64,000 bases of DNA from Aquipuribacter sp051216895 (GTDB lineage Bacteria; Actinomycetota; Actinomycetes; Actinomycetales; JBBAYJ01): the NCBI RefSeq assembly GCF_051216895.1, contig NZ_JBPKAO010000014.1:54221-118220 (forward strand). The letters are read 5' to 3'. The notes under the pieces are model-generated. The model saw only the letters and a program-made list of their open reading frames with translations. It was not told the DNA's origin and made no database searches. Position 1 is the stretch's first letter; each line of letters begins with the position of its first letter. The position numbers were made by a program, and so were the translations under genes. This document shows, piece by piece, positions 1 to 9,500 of the stretch.

Positions 1-1
1 G

Positions 2-118
2 CACGCCCTCGCCGTGCAGTGGCAGGACCTGCTGCGCCTGGTGGGCTCGTTCGCCGAGTCGCCCGCGTCCGTCGACCTCTCCACGCCCGAGCTCGTGACC
101 CCCACGACGACGAGGTGA
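2..118 (+). CDS. 3' end of an unidentified gene upstream of the ebo operon
   Basis: A reading frame is open from base 2 to a TGA at 116-118 and gives the last 38 residues of a protein that begins outside the window. The visible tail is Leu/Val-rich, then Ser/Thr-rich, with no recognisable motif. Its stop overlaps the GTG of eboC (GTGA), so it is very probably translationally coupled to the ebo operon. In other ebo operons a sugar-phosphate cyclase (EboD, 3-dehydroquinate synthase-like) is usually present and is not seen elsewhere here. This could be its C-terminus, but the sequence alone does not show that. Confidence 0.6.
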   Translation, partial: HALAVQWQDLLRLVGSFAESPASVDLSTPELVTPTTTR

Positions 119-1047
119 GTGCGACGCTGCGGGACTGGGCCGAGCTGGTCCGGCTGCCGGCCGCCGTCACCGTCCCCGGTGACGCCCTGGTCGGGCTGGC
201 GGCCGCCGGCGGGCCGGTCCGCCCCCGCAGCGCCCTGCTCCCGCTGGCGTCGGTCTCGATGTACTGGGCCGGCATGGCCCTGAACGACTGGGCGGACCGC
301 GACCTCGACGCCGTGGAGCGACCCGAGCGGCCGGTCCCCAGCGGGCGGATCAGCCCGCGGCAGGCCCTGGGCGCCGCCGCCGCGCTGACGGCCGCCTCGG
401 TCGGCCTCGCCGCCGCCGCGTCGGGGCGCCGGGGCGCCGGGACCGCCGTGGTCCTCGCCGCCGCCGTGTGGTCCTACGACCTCGTGGCCAAGCCTCGCGC
501 CTGGGCCCCGGTCAGCATGTCGCTGACCCGCGCGCTGGACGTCGCCCTCGGCGCCACCGGTGCCGCGGCGCCCGCGGCGGCCGGCCGCTCCCTGCCCCCC
601 GCCCTGCTCCCGGCCCTCACGACGGGCCTGCACACGCTGGCCGTGACCGACCTGTCGCGCGGCGAGGTGCACGGTGCCCCGTCCGCGCAGGCCTCCCGGG
701 CCGGCGCGACGACGGTGCTGGCCGCGGCGGCGGTCGTGCCGGTCCTGCTCGGCCGCCTGACCTCCCGCACCACCGCACCGGCCCGCACGGGCGCGGTGCT
801 CCTCGAGGTCCTGGTGGGTGCGGCCGCGCTCACCGCCCACACCGTGCCGCTGCTGCGCGCCCAGGCCCGGGCCGGACGGACCGGCACGGGCCCGGACGCC
901 CGCCACGCGACCATCACCGGCATCAAGGCGTTCCTGCCCCTGCAGGCCGCGCTGCTGTCGGCCCTGGGCCGACCGGTCCAGGCGGTGTCGCTCGTCGGGG
1001 CCGGCACGCTCGTCTCACGCCTGCTGCGAGGAGGACCCACGACATGA
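115..1047 (+). CDS. eboC: UbiA-like prenyltransferase, EboC family
   Basis: Integral-membrane UbiA-superfamily protein of 310 residues. The first Asp-rich motif of the family is clear at residues 57-66 (NDWADRDLDA), followed by ERPERPVPSGR, which in UbiA enzymes binds Mg-prenyl diphosphate. A second segment around YDLVAK (about residue 121) sits where the second Asp motif is expected. The rest is Ala/Leu/Val-rich and consistent with several membrane helices. GTG at 115 was chosen because it overlaps the upstream stop and excludes an Arg-rich non-homologous extension. The stop overlaps the next ATG (ATGA). Family knowledge: EboC is one of six conserved Ebo proteins; its prenyl acceptor is unknown. 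Confidence 0.86.
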   Translation: MSATLRDWAELVRLPAAVTVPGDALVGLAAAGGPVRPRSALLPLASVSMYWAGMALNDWADRDLDAVERPERPVPSGRISPRQALGAAAALTAASVGLAAAASGRRGAGTAVVLAAAVWSYDLVAKPRAWAPVSMSLTRALDVALGATGAAAPAAAGRSLPPALLPALTTGLHTLAVTDLSRGEVHGAPSAQASRAGATTVLAAAAVVPVLLGRLTSRTTAPARTGAVLLEVLVGAAALTAHTVPLLRAQARAGRTGTGPDARHATITGIKAFLPLQAALLSALGRPVQAVSLVGAGTLVSRLLRGGPTT

Positions 1048-1991
1048 GCCTGCGACTCGGCTACGGCACCAACGGCTTCGCCGACCACCGGTTGACGGAG
1101 GCGCTGGACGTCATCGCCTCCCTCGGCTTCGAGGGGGTGGGGCTGACGCTGGACCACCACCACCTGGACCCCTTCGCCGACGACCTGCCCGCCCGCAGCG
1201 CCCTGGTCCGCACGGCTCTGGAGCAGCGCGGGTTGTCGGTGGTCGTGGAGACGGGCGGGCGCTACGTCCTGGACCCGGTCCGCAAGCACGAGCCGACGCT
1301 GGTCTGCGAGGACGGCCGGTCCCGCCGCGTCGACCTGCTGGCCCGCGCCATCCGCGTCGCCGCCGACCTGGGCGCCCCGGTGGTGTCGTTCTGGAGCGGG
1401 GTCCTGCCGACCGGCACCCCGGCCCGCAAGGGCACCGAGCGGCTGGTCGCGGCCCTGGAGCAGCTCGTCCCGCAGGCCGAGTCGGCCGGCGTCCGCCTCG
1501 CGCTGGAGCCCGAGCCCGGTCACCACGTCAGCGTGGTGGACGAGGCCCTCGACGTCCTGGACCGGCTCGGGCACCCCGACGGTCTCGCCCTGACCGTCGA
1601 CGTCGGTCACGTCATCTGCAACGAGCCGCGCGGGATCGGTGAGACGCTGCGCCACGTGGGCTCGCGCCTGGCCAACGTCCAGCTGGACGACATGCGCCCG
1701 CACGTCCACGAGCACCTGGAGATGGGTGACGGCGACGTCGACCTGGTCGAGGTCGTGCAGACCCTGCTGGACCTGGACTACCAGGGCCTCGCCGCGGTCG
1801 AGCTGCCCCGTCACTCCCACGCCGCGCCGGCGGTGGCCCGTCGCAGCGCCCTCGCGCTGCAGGCCGCGATCGCCGAGGCCGCCCGCCGGACGGGCGCCCC
1901 CGGCGCCGCGGTGGACCGGCAGGGCCCGCCGCTGTCCCCGCGCGCCCAGCGCGGCAGGGTCGGGTCCACCAGCGCCGGGAGCCGGGCGTGA
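1044..1991 (+). CDS. Sugar phosphate isomerase/epimerase-like TIM barrel protein in the ebo operon
   Basis: A 315-residue protein of the xylose isomerase-like / AP endonuclease family 2 fold. It starts with the strand GYGTNGF and has the metal-site segments ALEPEPGHH, LTVDVGHVI and NVQLDDM, typical of this superfamily, and ends in a poorly conserved tail from about residue 285. Its start overlaps the eboC stop and its stop overlaps the eboA GTG. It is distinct from EboE further down, so the operon carries two TIM-barrel proteins. The substrate is unknown; the ebo context suggests a sugar- or cyclitol-derived metabolite. Confidence 0.82.
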   Translation: MSLRLGYGTNGFADHRLTEALDVIASLGFEGVGLTLDHHHLDPFADDLPARSALVRTALEQRGLSVVVETGGRYVLDPVRKHEPTLVCEDGRSRRVDLLARAIRVAADLGAPVVSFWSGVLPTGTPARKGTERLVAALEQLVPQAESAGVRLALEPEPGHHVSVVDEALDVLDRLGHPDGLALTVDVGHVICNEPRGIGETLRHVGSRLANVQLDDMRPHVHEHLEMGDGDVDLVEVVQTLLDLDYQGLAAVELPRHSHAAPAVARRSALALQAAIAEAARRTGAPGAAVDRQGPPLSPRAQRGRVGSTSAGSRA

Positions 1992-2731
1992 GCCCCGACC
2001 GCTGGACGGTCGCGAGCTGGTCGCAGGGCGCCCCTGCGCTCGCCGACGAGCTGGAGGCCCGCCTGCCGGAGGAGGCGCGGCCGCGGTGGCGCGCCGCGCA
2101 GCAGCGGGTGGCCGAGGACCCGGGCTGCCTCGACGTGGTCTTCCCGGCCACCGGTCGCACCGTCGGGCGCGCCCCCCTCGCCGAGGGCGACGAGCAGGGC
2201 CTGCTGGGCTCGGTCGACGACCTGGCCCGCGTGCTGCTGCTGCGGACGGCCACGGACCGCGCGGACCTGCCGCGCCACCTGTACCGCGACGGCGACTCCG
2301 CCGAGCGTCGCGCGGTGCTCCGGGCCCTGCACCTGCTCACCGCCGCCGACGACGTCACGGACCTGCTCGAGGACGCCCTGCGGACCAACGACCCCCGCCT
2401 GGTGGCCGCCGCCCTCGGCCCGGCCGCCGACGCGCTCGACGCGGCCGGCTGGCGCCAGGCGGTCCTGAAGTGCCTGTTCACCGGGGTACCGCTCGCCTGC
2501 GTGCACCGGTTGTCCGGACGTGCCGACGCGGAGCTGGAGGGGATGGTCGCCCGCTACGTCGCCGAACGGGTGGCCGCGGGCCGTGACGTGCCCGCCGACG
2601 TCGGCGACGTGCTGCCCCCCACCTCACCCGCGCTGGCCCACGCCGGCCTGTCCGACGACCTGCAGGGCGGGCACCCCGACCGCCTCGCCGCCGCGTCGCG
2701 GGCGCGGGCCCTGCTGCTCCCCCGCGGCTGA
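1988..2731 (+). CDS. eboA: EboA domain protein
   Basis: A soluble, probably alpha-helical 247-residue protein with no signal peptide or membrane segment. The EboA hallmark block is visible in the middle: RALHLL, then TNDPRLVAAALGP, then a Trp-containing helix leading to LKCLFTGVPL (about residues 115-175). The GTG start overlaps the previous stop by four bases. The biochemical role of EboA is not known. Ebo clusters have been linked to movement of metabolites across the inner membrane, for example scytonemin precursors in cyanobacteria. Assignment rests on the central motif and on the neighbours. Confidence 0.85.
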   Translation: MSPDRWTVASWSQGAPALADELEARLPEEARPRWRAAQQRVAEDPGCLDVVFPATGRTVGRAPLAEGDEQGLLGSVDDLARVLLLRTATDRADLPRHLYRDGDSAERRAVLRALHLLTAADDVTDLLEDALRTNDPRLVAAALGPAADALDAAGWRQAVLKCLFTGVPLACVHRLSGRADAELEGMVARYVAERVAAGRDVPADVGDVLPPTSPALAHAGLSDDLQGGHPDRLAAASRARALLLPRG

Positions 2732-2786
2732 GGTCCCCCGGACCGACCCCGCACCACCCCAGACCCCGCCCAGCCAGGAGCACCGC

Positions 2787-3650
2787 ATGCGCATCTTCGA
2801 CCCGCACATCCACATGACCTCCCGCACCACCGACGACTACGAGGCGATGGCGGCCGCGGGCGTCCAGGCCCTGGTGGAGCCGGCGTTCTGGCTCGGTCAG
2901 CCCCGCACGTCGGTCGGCTCGTTCGTCGACTACTTCGACGGGCTGCTCGGCTGGGAACGGTTCCGGGCCTCGCAGTACGGCATCGCGCACCACTGCACGA
3001 TCGCGCTGAACCCGAAGGAGGCCAACGACCCGCGCTGCACGCCCGTGCTGGACGTCCTGCCGCGCTACCTGGCCAAGGACGGCGTGGTCGCCGTGGGCGA
3101 GATCGGGTTCGACTCGATGACCGACGCGGAGACGGACGCGTTCGTCCGACAGCTGGCGATGGCCAAGGAGCACGGCCTGCCGGCGCTGGTCCACACCCCC
3201 CACCGCGACAAGGCCGCCGGCACCCGGCGCACCCTGGAGCTGGTCGAGGCCTCCGGCATCGGCGCCGGCATGGTCGCCGTGGACCACCTGAACGAGACGA
3301 CCCTGCAGCAGGTCGACTCCTCCGGCTGCTGGCTGGGCTTCTCCGTCTACCCCGACACCAAGATGGACGAGCACCGGATGGTGAGGATCCTCCAGGAGCG
3401 GGGCCTGGAGCGGGTGCTGGTCAACTCCGCGGCCGACTGGGGCCGCTCCGACCCGCTCAAGACCCTGAAGGTCGGCGAGGCGATGCTCGCGGCCGGCTTC
3501 ACCGACGACGACGTCGACCGCGTGCTGTGGCGCAACCCCGTCGAGTTCTACGGCCAGAGCGACCGGCTGATGCTCACCGACGTCCGGACCGACCTGGGGG
3601 CGGAGTTCGAGGGCAGCTCGGTGCTGCGCGGCCCGCGGGCGTCCGCGTGA
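2787..3650 (+). CDS. eboB: TatD family metal-dependent hydrolase, EboB type
   Basis: Amidohydrolase-superfamily TIM barrel of 287 residues. Metal ligands can be followed in order: DPHIHM at the N-terminus (HxH), GEIGFD (Glu), LVHTPHRDK (His), VDHLNE (His) and NSAADWG (Asp). ATG 2787 is preceded by a purine-rich CAGGAG ribosome-binding site about 7 nt upstream; the 55-nt gap to eboA is the largest inside the operon. TatD proteins are usually nucleases, but EboB forms a separate branch found with eboC-F, so a small-molecule substrate is equally plausible. Confidence 0.85.
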   Translation: MRIFDPHIHMTSRTTDDYEAMAAAGVQALVEPAFWLGQPRTSVGSFVDYFDGLLGWERFRASQYGIAHHCTIALNPKEANDPRCTPVLDVLPRYLAKDGVVAVGEIGFDSMTDAETDAFVRQLAMAKEHGLPALVHTPHRDKAAGTRRTLELVEASGIGAGMVAVDHLNETTLQQVDSSGCWLGFSVYPDTKMDEHRMVRILQERGLERVLVNSAADWGRSDPLKTLKVGEAMLAAGFTDDDVDRVLWRNPVEFYGQSDRLMLTDVRTDLGAEFEGSSVLRGPRASA

Positions 3651-3672
3651 GGAGCGCGCAGGAGGTCTCCGC

Positions 3673-4908
3673 ATGAGGCTGCGCCGGCCCGACGGCAGCC
3701 TGGTCCACGTCGGCTACTGCACCAACGTCCACCCGGCGACCGGGCTGGACGGGATCCTCGCCCAGCTGCGCCGCTACGCCGTCGGTGTCCGGGCCGAGCT
3801 CGGCGTCGACGTGCTGGGGGTCGGCCTCTGGCTGCCGGCCCCGGTGGCCGCCCGCCTCGCCGAGGACCTGGGGCTCGTGCGGCGGCTGCGTGACGAGCTG
3901 GCCCGGCTGGGCCTGGAGGTCGTGACGCTGAACGCGTTCCCCTACGGCGACTTCCACTCCCCCGTCGTCAAGTACGCGGTCTACCGCCCCGACTGGACCG
4001 AGCGCAGCCGGCTGGAGCACACCCTGGCCTGCGCCCGGGTGCTCGCGGCCCTGCTGCCCGACGACGTCGCGACCGGCAGCGTCAGCACGCTCCCGCTGTC
4101 CTGGCGGACCCCCTGGGACGACGCCCGGCGCGAGGCGGCCCGCGGGCACCTGGGCGAGCTGGCCCGCGGCCTGGCCGACATCGCCGCGACCGGTCCCCGG
4201 GTGACCGTCGGCCTCGAGCCCGAGCCCGGCTGCGTCTGGGAGGTGCTCGACGACGTGCTGACCGGGCCCGACCGGCTGGCGGGGCTGCTGACGACCGAGC
4301 ACCTGCGCGACGGCCTGGTCGGGGTCTGCCTGGACACCTGCCACAGCGCGGTCGGGTTCGACGACCTGGCCGACGTCGGGGCCCGGGTGGGCGCCGCGGG
4401 GGTGCCCGTCGTCAAGCTGCAGGCCGCCGCGGCCCTGCACGTGCCCGACCCGGCGTCACCGGTCTCGAGGGCGGCGCTGGCCGAGTTCGTCGAGCCCCGG
4501 TTCCTGCACCAGACCCGGGAGCGCCCCGCCGCCGATGCCCGCCCCGCCGGCACCGACGACCTGGACGAGGCCCTGGCCGGTGGACTGCCGGGCGAGGCCC
4601 CGTGGCGCTGCCACGTCCACCTGCCGCTGCACGCCACCGGGACCGCCGAGACCCAGGTGGCCACCCGGGCGCTGGCCGCCTCGTTGGACCAGCTGGTCGC
4701 CCCGGTCGCCCCCGCCGGGGGGCGCGTCGACCTGGTGGAGGTCGAGACCTACACCTGGTCGGTCCTGCCGCAGGAGCAGCGCCGCCGGGCCGGCGGCGCC
4801 GGCCGCACCACCCCCGGGGCCGTCGACGACGGCCTCGCCCACGGCCTGGCGAGCGAGCTCGCCTGGGTCCGGGACCACCTGCTCGACCACGGTCTGGAGT
4901 CCGCATGA
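3673..4908 (+). CDS. eboE: Metabolite traffic protein EboE, xylose isomerase-like
   Basis: A 411-residue protein of the xylose isomerase-like TIM-barrel type. The N-terminus (HVGYCTNVHPA), ALNAFPYGDF and FHSPVVKYAVYRPDW match the pattern of EboE proteins. Putative metal-site segments are GLEPEPGC and GVCLDTCHS, and HVHLPLH near residue 320 completes the barrel. It lies 22 nt after eboB with a GGAGG ribosome-binding site, and its stop overlaps the eboF start (ATGA). The length is usual for the family. Its substrate is not established. Confidence 0.85.
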   Translation: MRLRRPDGSLVHVGYCTNVHPATGLDGILAQLRRYAVGVRAELGVDVLGVGLWLPAPVAARLAEDLGLVRRLRDELARLGLEVVTLNAFPYGDFHSPVVKYAVYRPDWTERSRLEHTLACARVLAALLPDDVATGSVSTLPLSWRTPWDDARREAARGHLGELARGLADIAATGPRVTVGLEPEPGCVWEVLDDVLTGPDRLAGLLTTEHLRDGLVGVCLDTCHSAVGFDDLADVGARVGAAGVPVVKLQAAAALHVPDPASPVSRAALAEFVEPRFLHQTRERPAADARPAGTDDLDEALAGGLPGEAPWRCHVHLPLHATGTAETQVATRALAASLDQLVAPVAPAGGRVDLVEVETYTWSVLPQEQRRRAGGAGRTTPGAVDDGLAHGLASELAWVRDHLLDHGLESA

Positions 4909-6317
4909 GCACCGCCGACGACACCCCCACCACGCCCCGCCCCCGCACCCCCGTCCTGCTGCTGGACGTGGTCGGCCTGAGCGATCGCGCCCTCACCCAC
5001 ATGCCGAACCTGCGGGCCGTCGCGGCCCAGGGGTTCCGGGCGCCGCTGGACACCGTCCTGCCCGCGGTGACCTGCACGGTCCAGTCGACGTTCCTGACCG
5101 GCACCACCCCGTCCGAGCACGGCGCGGTGGCCAACGGCTGGTACTTCCGCGACCTGGGCGAGGTCTACCTGTGGCGCCAGCACAACCGGCTCGTGCAGGG
5201 CGAGAAGGTGTGGGAGACGGCCCGTCGCAGCGACCCGTCCTTCCGCACGGTGAACGTCTGCTGGTGGTACGCCATGGGCGCCACCACCGACGTCACCGTC
5301 ACCCCGCGGCCGGTCTACCACGCCGACGGCCGCAAGTCCCCGGATGCCTACGTCCGCCCGCCCGAGCTGCACGACGAGCTCGTCGACGCCCTCGGCGAGT
5401 TCCCGCTGTTCCAGTACTGGGGCCCGACGGCGTCGATCGCCTCGACCCGCTGGATCGTCGGTGCCACCCGCCACCTGATGCCCGGCGCGGACCTGACCCT
5501 GTCGTACGTCCCGCACCTGGACTACGACCTGCAGCGCTTCGGGCCGGAGTCCCGGCAGGCCGACGAGGCCGCCTCGGACCTGGACGCCGAGCTGGCCCCG
5601 CTGCTGGACGACGCCCGGGCCCAGGGTGTGACCGTCGTGGCCCTGAGCGAGTACGCCATCACCGCCGTGGACCAGCCCGTCCACGTCAACCGGGTGCTGC
5701 GCGACGCCGGTCTGCTCGAGGTCTACACCCAGGCCGGCATGGAGTACCTGGACCCGTGGACGTCACGCGCCTTCGCCGTCGCGGACCACCAGGTCGCCCA
5801 CGTCTACGTGGCCGACCCTGCCGACGTCGAGCGCGTGGCGACGCTGCTGCGCGCCCTGCCGGGCGTGGAGCAGGTGCTCGACGCCGACGGCAAGCGCGAG
5901 GCCGGGCTGGACCACGAGCGCTCCGGCGAGCTGGTGCTGGTGTCCGAGCCGCGGGCCTGGTTCACGTACTACTACTGGCACGACGACGCCCACGCGCCCG
6001 ACTTCGCCCGTGGGGTCGAGATCCACCGCAAGCCGGGCTACGACCCGGCCGAGCTGTTCTTCGACCCGGCCGACCGCAGCGCCAAGGCCAAGGCCGGGCT
6101 GCAGCTGGTCCGCAAGAAGGTCGGCCTGCGCTACGCCATGAGCGTCGTGCCGACCGACGCGCGCTGGGTCAAGGGCTCCCACGGCCGGCTGCCCCGCCCC
6201 GGCGACGACGCGCCCGTGCTGCTGTGCTCGGACCCGTCGCTGGCCGCCGACCGGGTCGCCGCGACCGACGTCAAGGCCCTGGTGCTCGCCGCCGCCGGCC
6301 TGACCCCGCCGGCCTGA
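4905..6317 (+). CDS. eboF: Alkaline phosphatase family protein, EboF (nucleotide pyrophosphatase-like)
   Basis: Alkaline-phosphatase-superfamily protein of 470 residues without a signal peptide. Metal and nucleophile positions can be recognised: LLLDVVGL (Asp), the Thr nucleophile region TCTVQSTFLTG with PSEHG, YVPHLDYDLQRFG (paired Asp) and LSEYAI, where a Glu stands for the usual Asp. It ends the ebo operon. The last codons lie inside a 14-bp direct repeat and the stop is in the second repeat copy, so copy-number change would alter the C-terminus. It probably hydrolyses a phosphoester or phosphonate of the Ebo metabolite (inference). Confidence 0.85.
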   Translation: MSTADDTPTTPRPRTPVLLLDVVGLSDRALTHMPNLRAVAAQGFRAPLDTVLPAVTCTVQSTFLTGTTPSEHGAVANGWYFRDLGEVYLWRQHNRLVQGEKVWETARRSDPSFRTVNVCWWYAMGATTDVTVTPRPVYHADGRKSPDAYVRPPELHDELVDALGEFPLFQYWGPTASIASTRWIVGATRHLMPGADLTLSYVPHLDYDLQRFGPESRQADEAASDLDAELAPLLDDARAQGVTVVALSEYAITAVDQPVHVNRVLRDAGLLEVYTQAGMEYLDPWTSRAFAVADHQVAHVYVADPADVERVATLLRALPGVEQVLDADGKREAGLDHERSGELVLVSEPRAWFTYYYWHDDAHAPDFARGVEIHRKPGYDPAELFFDPADRSAKAKAGLQLVRKKVGLRYAMSVVPTDARWVKGSHGRLPRPGDDAPVLLCSDPSLAADRVAATDVKALVLAAAGLTPPA

Positions 6318-6364
6318 CCCCGCCGGCCTGACCCCGCCGGCCTGACCCCGCCGGCCTGACCCCG
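6299..6364 (+). repeat. 14-bp tandem repeat across the eboF stop codon
   Basis: The unit CCTGACCCCGCCGG is repeated without change four times (6299-6354), followed by 10 bases of a fifth copy. Each unit carries a TGA. Because 14 is not a multiple of three, the copies stop successive reading frames; eboF uses the TGA of copy two. Confidence 0.95.
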
Positions 6365-6523
6365 ACGAGCCCGCGAGGAGCGGCCACAACCGGTTTCGGA
6401 CGGCTGACCGACTTGTCCAACCGTTCGAGATGTGGCCACCTGTCGCCGCGCGACGAGGGCGAGCCGGACGCGCTCCTGCTCGGCGGCGTCTCCTGCCCGC
6501 TCGGTCGGACCCCCGACAGCCCG
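6365..6523. other. Intergenic region between convergent eboF and the giant ThuA gene
   Basis: No convincing coding sequence. A separated 7-bp inverted repeat (GGCCACA at 6382, TGTGGCC at 6430) surrounds a moderately AT-richer stretch. No clear promoter or RNA gene was seen. Confidence 0.4.
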
Positions 6524-6559
6524 ACGGGCGGCGCCGACCGTGAGGTCGACGCCGCCCGT
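6524..6559. terminator. Hairpin between convergent transcription units
   Basis: Perfect 10-bp stem ACGGGCGGCG/CGCCGCCCGT with a nested GACC-gtga-GGTC inner stem. It lies 20 nt past the stop of the minus-strand ThuA gene and is also the first strong hairpin after eboF. There is no T-tract, as is common in actinobacteria. Confidence 0.6.
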
Positions 6560-6579
6560 TGGCGGTGGTGGGGAACTGG

Positions 6580-9500
6580 TCAGGCGAACCTGGCGCGCAG
6601 CTCCTCGGCCATCTCCGTCAGCGCGGCCCGGACGGCCGCGTCCCTGACGGTGGCGACCTGGTCCTCGAACCGGTCGAGCGCCCGGCCCACGCCGACGGCG
6701 TCGTCACGGGCGTGGGCCCGCTCCGCCGCCACGACCTGGGCGTCCAGGCGCGAGTGCTGCGCCCGGCTGAGGTCGCCGTCGGCATGCATGGCGTCCAGCT
6801 CGCCCGAGATGCCCGCGAACGTGACGAGCACCGTGAACGTGACGGAGCCGGTGGTGACGTGGCCGGCGACGTCGGTCGCGGTCACCTCGACCGTGTGCGT
6901 GCCGCGGGACGGCACCCAGCTGGTCTCGGCGTCCACGGCCTCGCCGTCGACGACCACCTCGAGCGAGGCGACGCCGGACGTGGCGTCGGTGGCGGTGGCG
7001 GCCAGGTCGACCGTCTCCCCCTGCTCCACCTCGGCGCCGTCGCTGACCCCGGCCACGTCGACCACGGGGGCCGTCGTGTCCAGCTGCACCGTGAGCGGCT
7101 CGTGCGTGGCGACGTTGCCCGCCTCGTCGGTGGCGCGGACGTGGACGACGTGGGTGCCGTCCTCGGCCACGACCACCGGCTCGGTGTGCTCGGTCCACCC
7201 GCCGTCGCCGACGCGGTGCTCGACCAGCACGTCACCCTCGCTGTCGTCGGTGGCGGTGGCCGACACCGTCACCGGCGACGTCCACCAGCCCTCGAGCCCG
7301 TCGGGCTCGGCCGGCGACACGGTCACGTCCAGCTCGGGCGCGGTCGTGTCCGGCTCCTCGTCGTCGGTCGTGACGCGGAAGAAGTCGAAGTCGACGACGA
7401 CGGGCTCGACCTGCGCCGGGCCGATCGCGATGACACCGACGTTCGTGAGGGCGGCGTCGTTGGTGACCGGGGCCCCCAGCGACGTCCAGGTCACCCCACC
7501 GTCGCTGACCCAGCCGGAGTACGTGGACCCCTCCTTGGTCAGGCGCAGGTAGAAGTACCCCGACTCCGAGGTCTCGGCGATGTCGAGACCACGGTTGCCG
7601 CCGTTGCCGAAGACGCCGTTGCGCTCCGACACCAGCTCGGCCCCCAGGTTGGTGGCCGCCGTCGGCGCGTTGTTGGCGACGATGTCGAGCTTGACGTAGT
7701 TGTCGTCGTCGCCGTAGGCCATCAGGCCCGCGAGCTGCCACTGGTGCTTCATGGTGGCCCGCAGCCTGGTCTCGACCGTCCAGTCGCCGTCGCCGAGGTC
7801 CTGCAGCACGAAGTTGCGGGGGTCCTCGTTGGCGGCGCCGTTGATGTCACCGGGCTGGGTGGTGATGCTCAGGTGGCCGTCGGTCACCTGCAGCGCGTTG
7901 CCGTCGGGGCGCACGACGGCGTCCCAGCGGCAGGTGTCCAGCGCGGTGCCCTCGAACTCGTCCGACGGCTCGAGGGGGTCGCCCTCGTCGGGGACCGTGA
8001 GCTGGAAGGAGTCGAAGGCCGCGACCGCCTCGCTGGTGCCGGTGTCACCGGCGGCGACCAGGCCCAGCACCGCGTCCGCCTTCAGCGGGGCGACCCCGTC
8101 CAGGTCCGTCCAGGTCCCGCCGTCCAGCGAGTAGGCCGCACGCAGCCCCTCGCCGTCGCTGGTCAGGCGCAGCCACACCGTGTCGGTGCCGGTCGGCATC
8201 GCCACGTTGTTGTGATGCCAGGTCCTCGCGCCACCGGTCTCGGTGACGAACTCCAGGAACCGGCTGCCGTTGCTGCTGCGGGTGTAGGCCAGCTTGACGT
8301 ACTCGTCGTCGGTGGCGTTGAGCATGAGGCCCGCGTGCTGCCAGTGCCGCGTGTGCGGCAGCGTCAGTGTGGTGGTGGCCTCCCACGCCCCGGCCGCGGC
8401 CGGCTGGCCGACGAACGAGATGGGCCCGGTGCTGCCGCCGTCGATGTCGCCCTGGGGCACCGGCAGGCGCAAGGCGCCCCCGCTGACCGAGACCGGCAGG
8501 CCGTCGGCCTGGCGGACGGTGGTCCAGCGGTCGGTGTCGAGCGCGTCACCGTCGAAGGTGTCGCCGTTGGTCCCCACGCACGGGGGCAGCGGCTCGGGCT
8601 CGGGCTCCGGCTCCGGGCCCCCCTCGACGAGGGTGAAGTCGGAGAACTGCACCTGCATCCGGGCCGTGGTGCTGTGGGCGGTGACGAACAGGCCGATGTC
8701 CTGCACGTCCGCGGCCCCGGGCAGCTGGACCGGTCCCCCCAGCGGGGTGAAGGTCACCCCGTCGCGGCTGGACGACGCCTGGTACGACGCGCCGTCCCGG
8801 ACCAGACGGACCCAGGTCGGGTAGCCGTTGGTGCCGCCGGCCGTCGACGCGTTGAGCGTGCCGTTGCCGTCGCTGTCCCGCAGCCACTCGACCCCGTTGT
8901 TGGGTCGGAGGCCGACGGCGCCGTACCCCGGGGAGGTCCCGGGCGCGGTGGCGTCGTTGCGGACCAGCAGACCGGCCTTGGCGTTGGTGTTGCCACCGGT
9001 CGCCGAGTCCACCCGTACGGTGGCGGTCCACTGCTCACCGGCGGCACCGCCCGGCCGGAAGGCCGTGCCGTACTCGTCGGTGGCCTGCCACATGTTGGCC
9101 CCGCCCGAGGTGACGACCCAGGTGTCGGAGTCCGGCCGGTCGAAGGTGGCCGCGGCGTTCGGGTGGGTCCAGGTCTCCCACCCGGCGAGAAGGTCACCGA
9201 CGTCGACCACGACGCGGCGCGACGTCACCTCCTCGCCGTCGCCGGTGGTGGCCACCGCGCTGAGCTGGTAGCGACGCTCCTCGGTGACGTCCCACTCCCC
9301 CGTGAACGGGGCGGTGGTGTCGGTCGCGACGACCTCGCCGTCGACGAGGAACTCGACCTGAGCGATACTGCCCTCGGCCACGGAGGCCTCGGCCGCGAGC
9401 TCGACGGTGCCCGGGTCGAGCACGCTCCACGGCTCCGGCTGGGTCAGCCGCACCTCGGCCGGGGCGGCCGGCGACAGCGCCTTGCCCATGGCCTCGATGA

